Shown in pieces: positions 23,821 to 24,088 of a stretch of DNA of 24,088 nt; position 1 is the first letter of the stretch; each line of letters starts with the position of its first letter. The position numbers were made by a program, and so were the translations under genes. The notes under the pieces are model-generated. The model was not told where the DNA came from. It saw only the letters and a list, made by a program, of their open reading frames with translations, and did no database searches. Origin of the DNA: WS-2 sp964650245 (GTDB lineage: Bacteria > Eisenbacteria > RBG-16-71-46); contig CAZYQK010000036.1 of assembly GCA_964650245.1 (NCBI GenBank), forward strand, positions 1 to 24,088, written 5' to 3'.

Positions 23821-24088
23821 ACCCGACCGCCGCCCGCACCGTGCGCGCGCCGCGCGGAACCGCGCTCTCCTGCCGCGGCTGGAGCCAGGAAGCGGCGCTT
23901 CGCATGCTCATGAACAATCTCGATCCCGAGGTCGCAGAGCGCCCCGACGAGCTGGTGGTCTACGGCGGCACCGGGAAGGCCGCGCGCTCGTGGGAGGCGT
24001 TCGAGCGAATCGTGGCCGCCTTGAAGTCGCTCGAGAACGACGAGACCCTGCTGGTCCAGTCCGGCAAGCCGGTCGGCATCTTCCGCAC
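23817..24088 (+). CDS. hutU: urocanate hydratase, 3'-truncated by window edge
   Basis: Only the first 90 codons are present. Urocanate hydratase uses NAD+ to convert urocanate to imidazolonepropionate, the second step of histidine degradation. The N-terminus carries family landmarks RAPRGTALSCRGW, QEAALRMLMNNLDPEVAE, ELVVYGGTGKAARSWEAF and LENDETLLVQSGKPVGIF, the last belonging to the conserved QSGKPVG segment. The ATG overlaps the hutH stop by 4 bp (ATGA), and AAGAGG stands 10 bases upstream. The full enzyme is about 550 residues, so roughly 460 lie beyond the window. Confidence 0.95.
   Translation, partial: MNPTAARTVRAPRGTALSCRGWSQEAALRMLMNNLDPEVAERPDELVVYGGTGKAARSWEAFERIVAALKSLENDETLLVQSGKPVGIFR

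Noticed and set aside
1..24088. tRNA, rRNA, CRISPR array, insertion sequence, phage or integrase signature
   Set aside because: None was seen: no spaced direct repeats, no transposase or integrase motifs, and coding sequence fills nearly the entire window.

Overview
The window is about 70% GC, and every supported gene is on the + strand. Coding density is very high. The three largest gaps are only about 110-172 bp, so no stretch above 300 bp lacks a gene. The gene set combines a PorU-like C25 peptidase next to a PorV-like barrel, secreted proteins ending in FlgD-like sorting-type domains, and bacterial dnaE-accA. This suggests a high-GC member of the FCB superphylum outside classical Bacteroidota, for example a Candidatus Eisenbacteria-like or Gemmatimonadota-neighbouring lineage. 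That placement is inferred from gene content, not from a tree.

Layout. (1) 2-3120: the C-terminal two thirds of DNA polymerase III alpha (dnaE), overlapping accA by 4 bp; this gene order is also seen in E. coli. (2) 3121-3292: an intergenic region with a possible sigma70-type promoter. (3) 3293-3460: a 55-residue Trm112/YcaR-like zinc-ribbon protein, too short for most ORF callers. (4) 3457-8873: a C25 (gingipain/PorU-type) cysteine peptidase with an apparent non-ATG start, followed by a PorV-like outer-membrane protein. This is the PorU-PorV pairing of the type IX secretion (T9SS) attachment complex. (5) 9039-20177: an M6 metalloprotease with beta-propeller-like repeats and a C-terminal sorting-type domain (a probable T9SS cargo); two tandem paralogous DUF5683-like envelope proteins; an NHL-type beta-propeller protein; a 1116-residue outer-membrane protein with SprA-like segments; and a TamA/BamA-like POTRA-barrel protein. 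(6) 20189-24088: a DinG-type iron-sulfur helicase, histidine ammonia-lyase (hutH) and the start of urocanate hydratase (hutU).

From 12563 to the right edge, genes either overlap by 1-4 bp or are separated by at most 15 bp. The envelope genes, dinG and the start of the histidine degradation pathway are therefore probably co-transcribed and translationally coupled. The most interesting part is 3.4-20.2 kb, which looks like a compact T9SS-like export and surface-attachment locus. It holds a sortase, a shuttle, a cargo, an unusually short SprA-like barrel and an Omp85 assembly factor. No RNA gene, CRISPR array, insertion sequence or phage remnant was seen.
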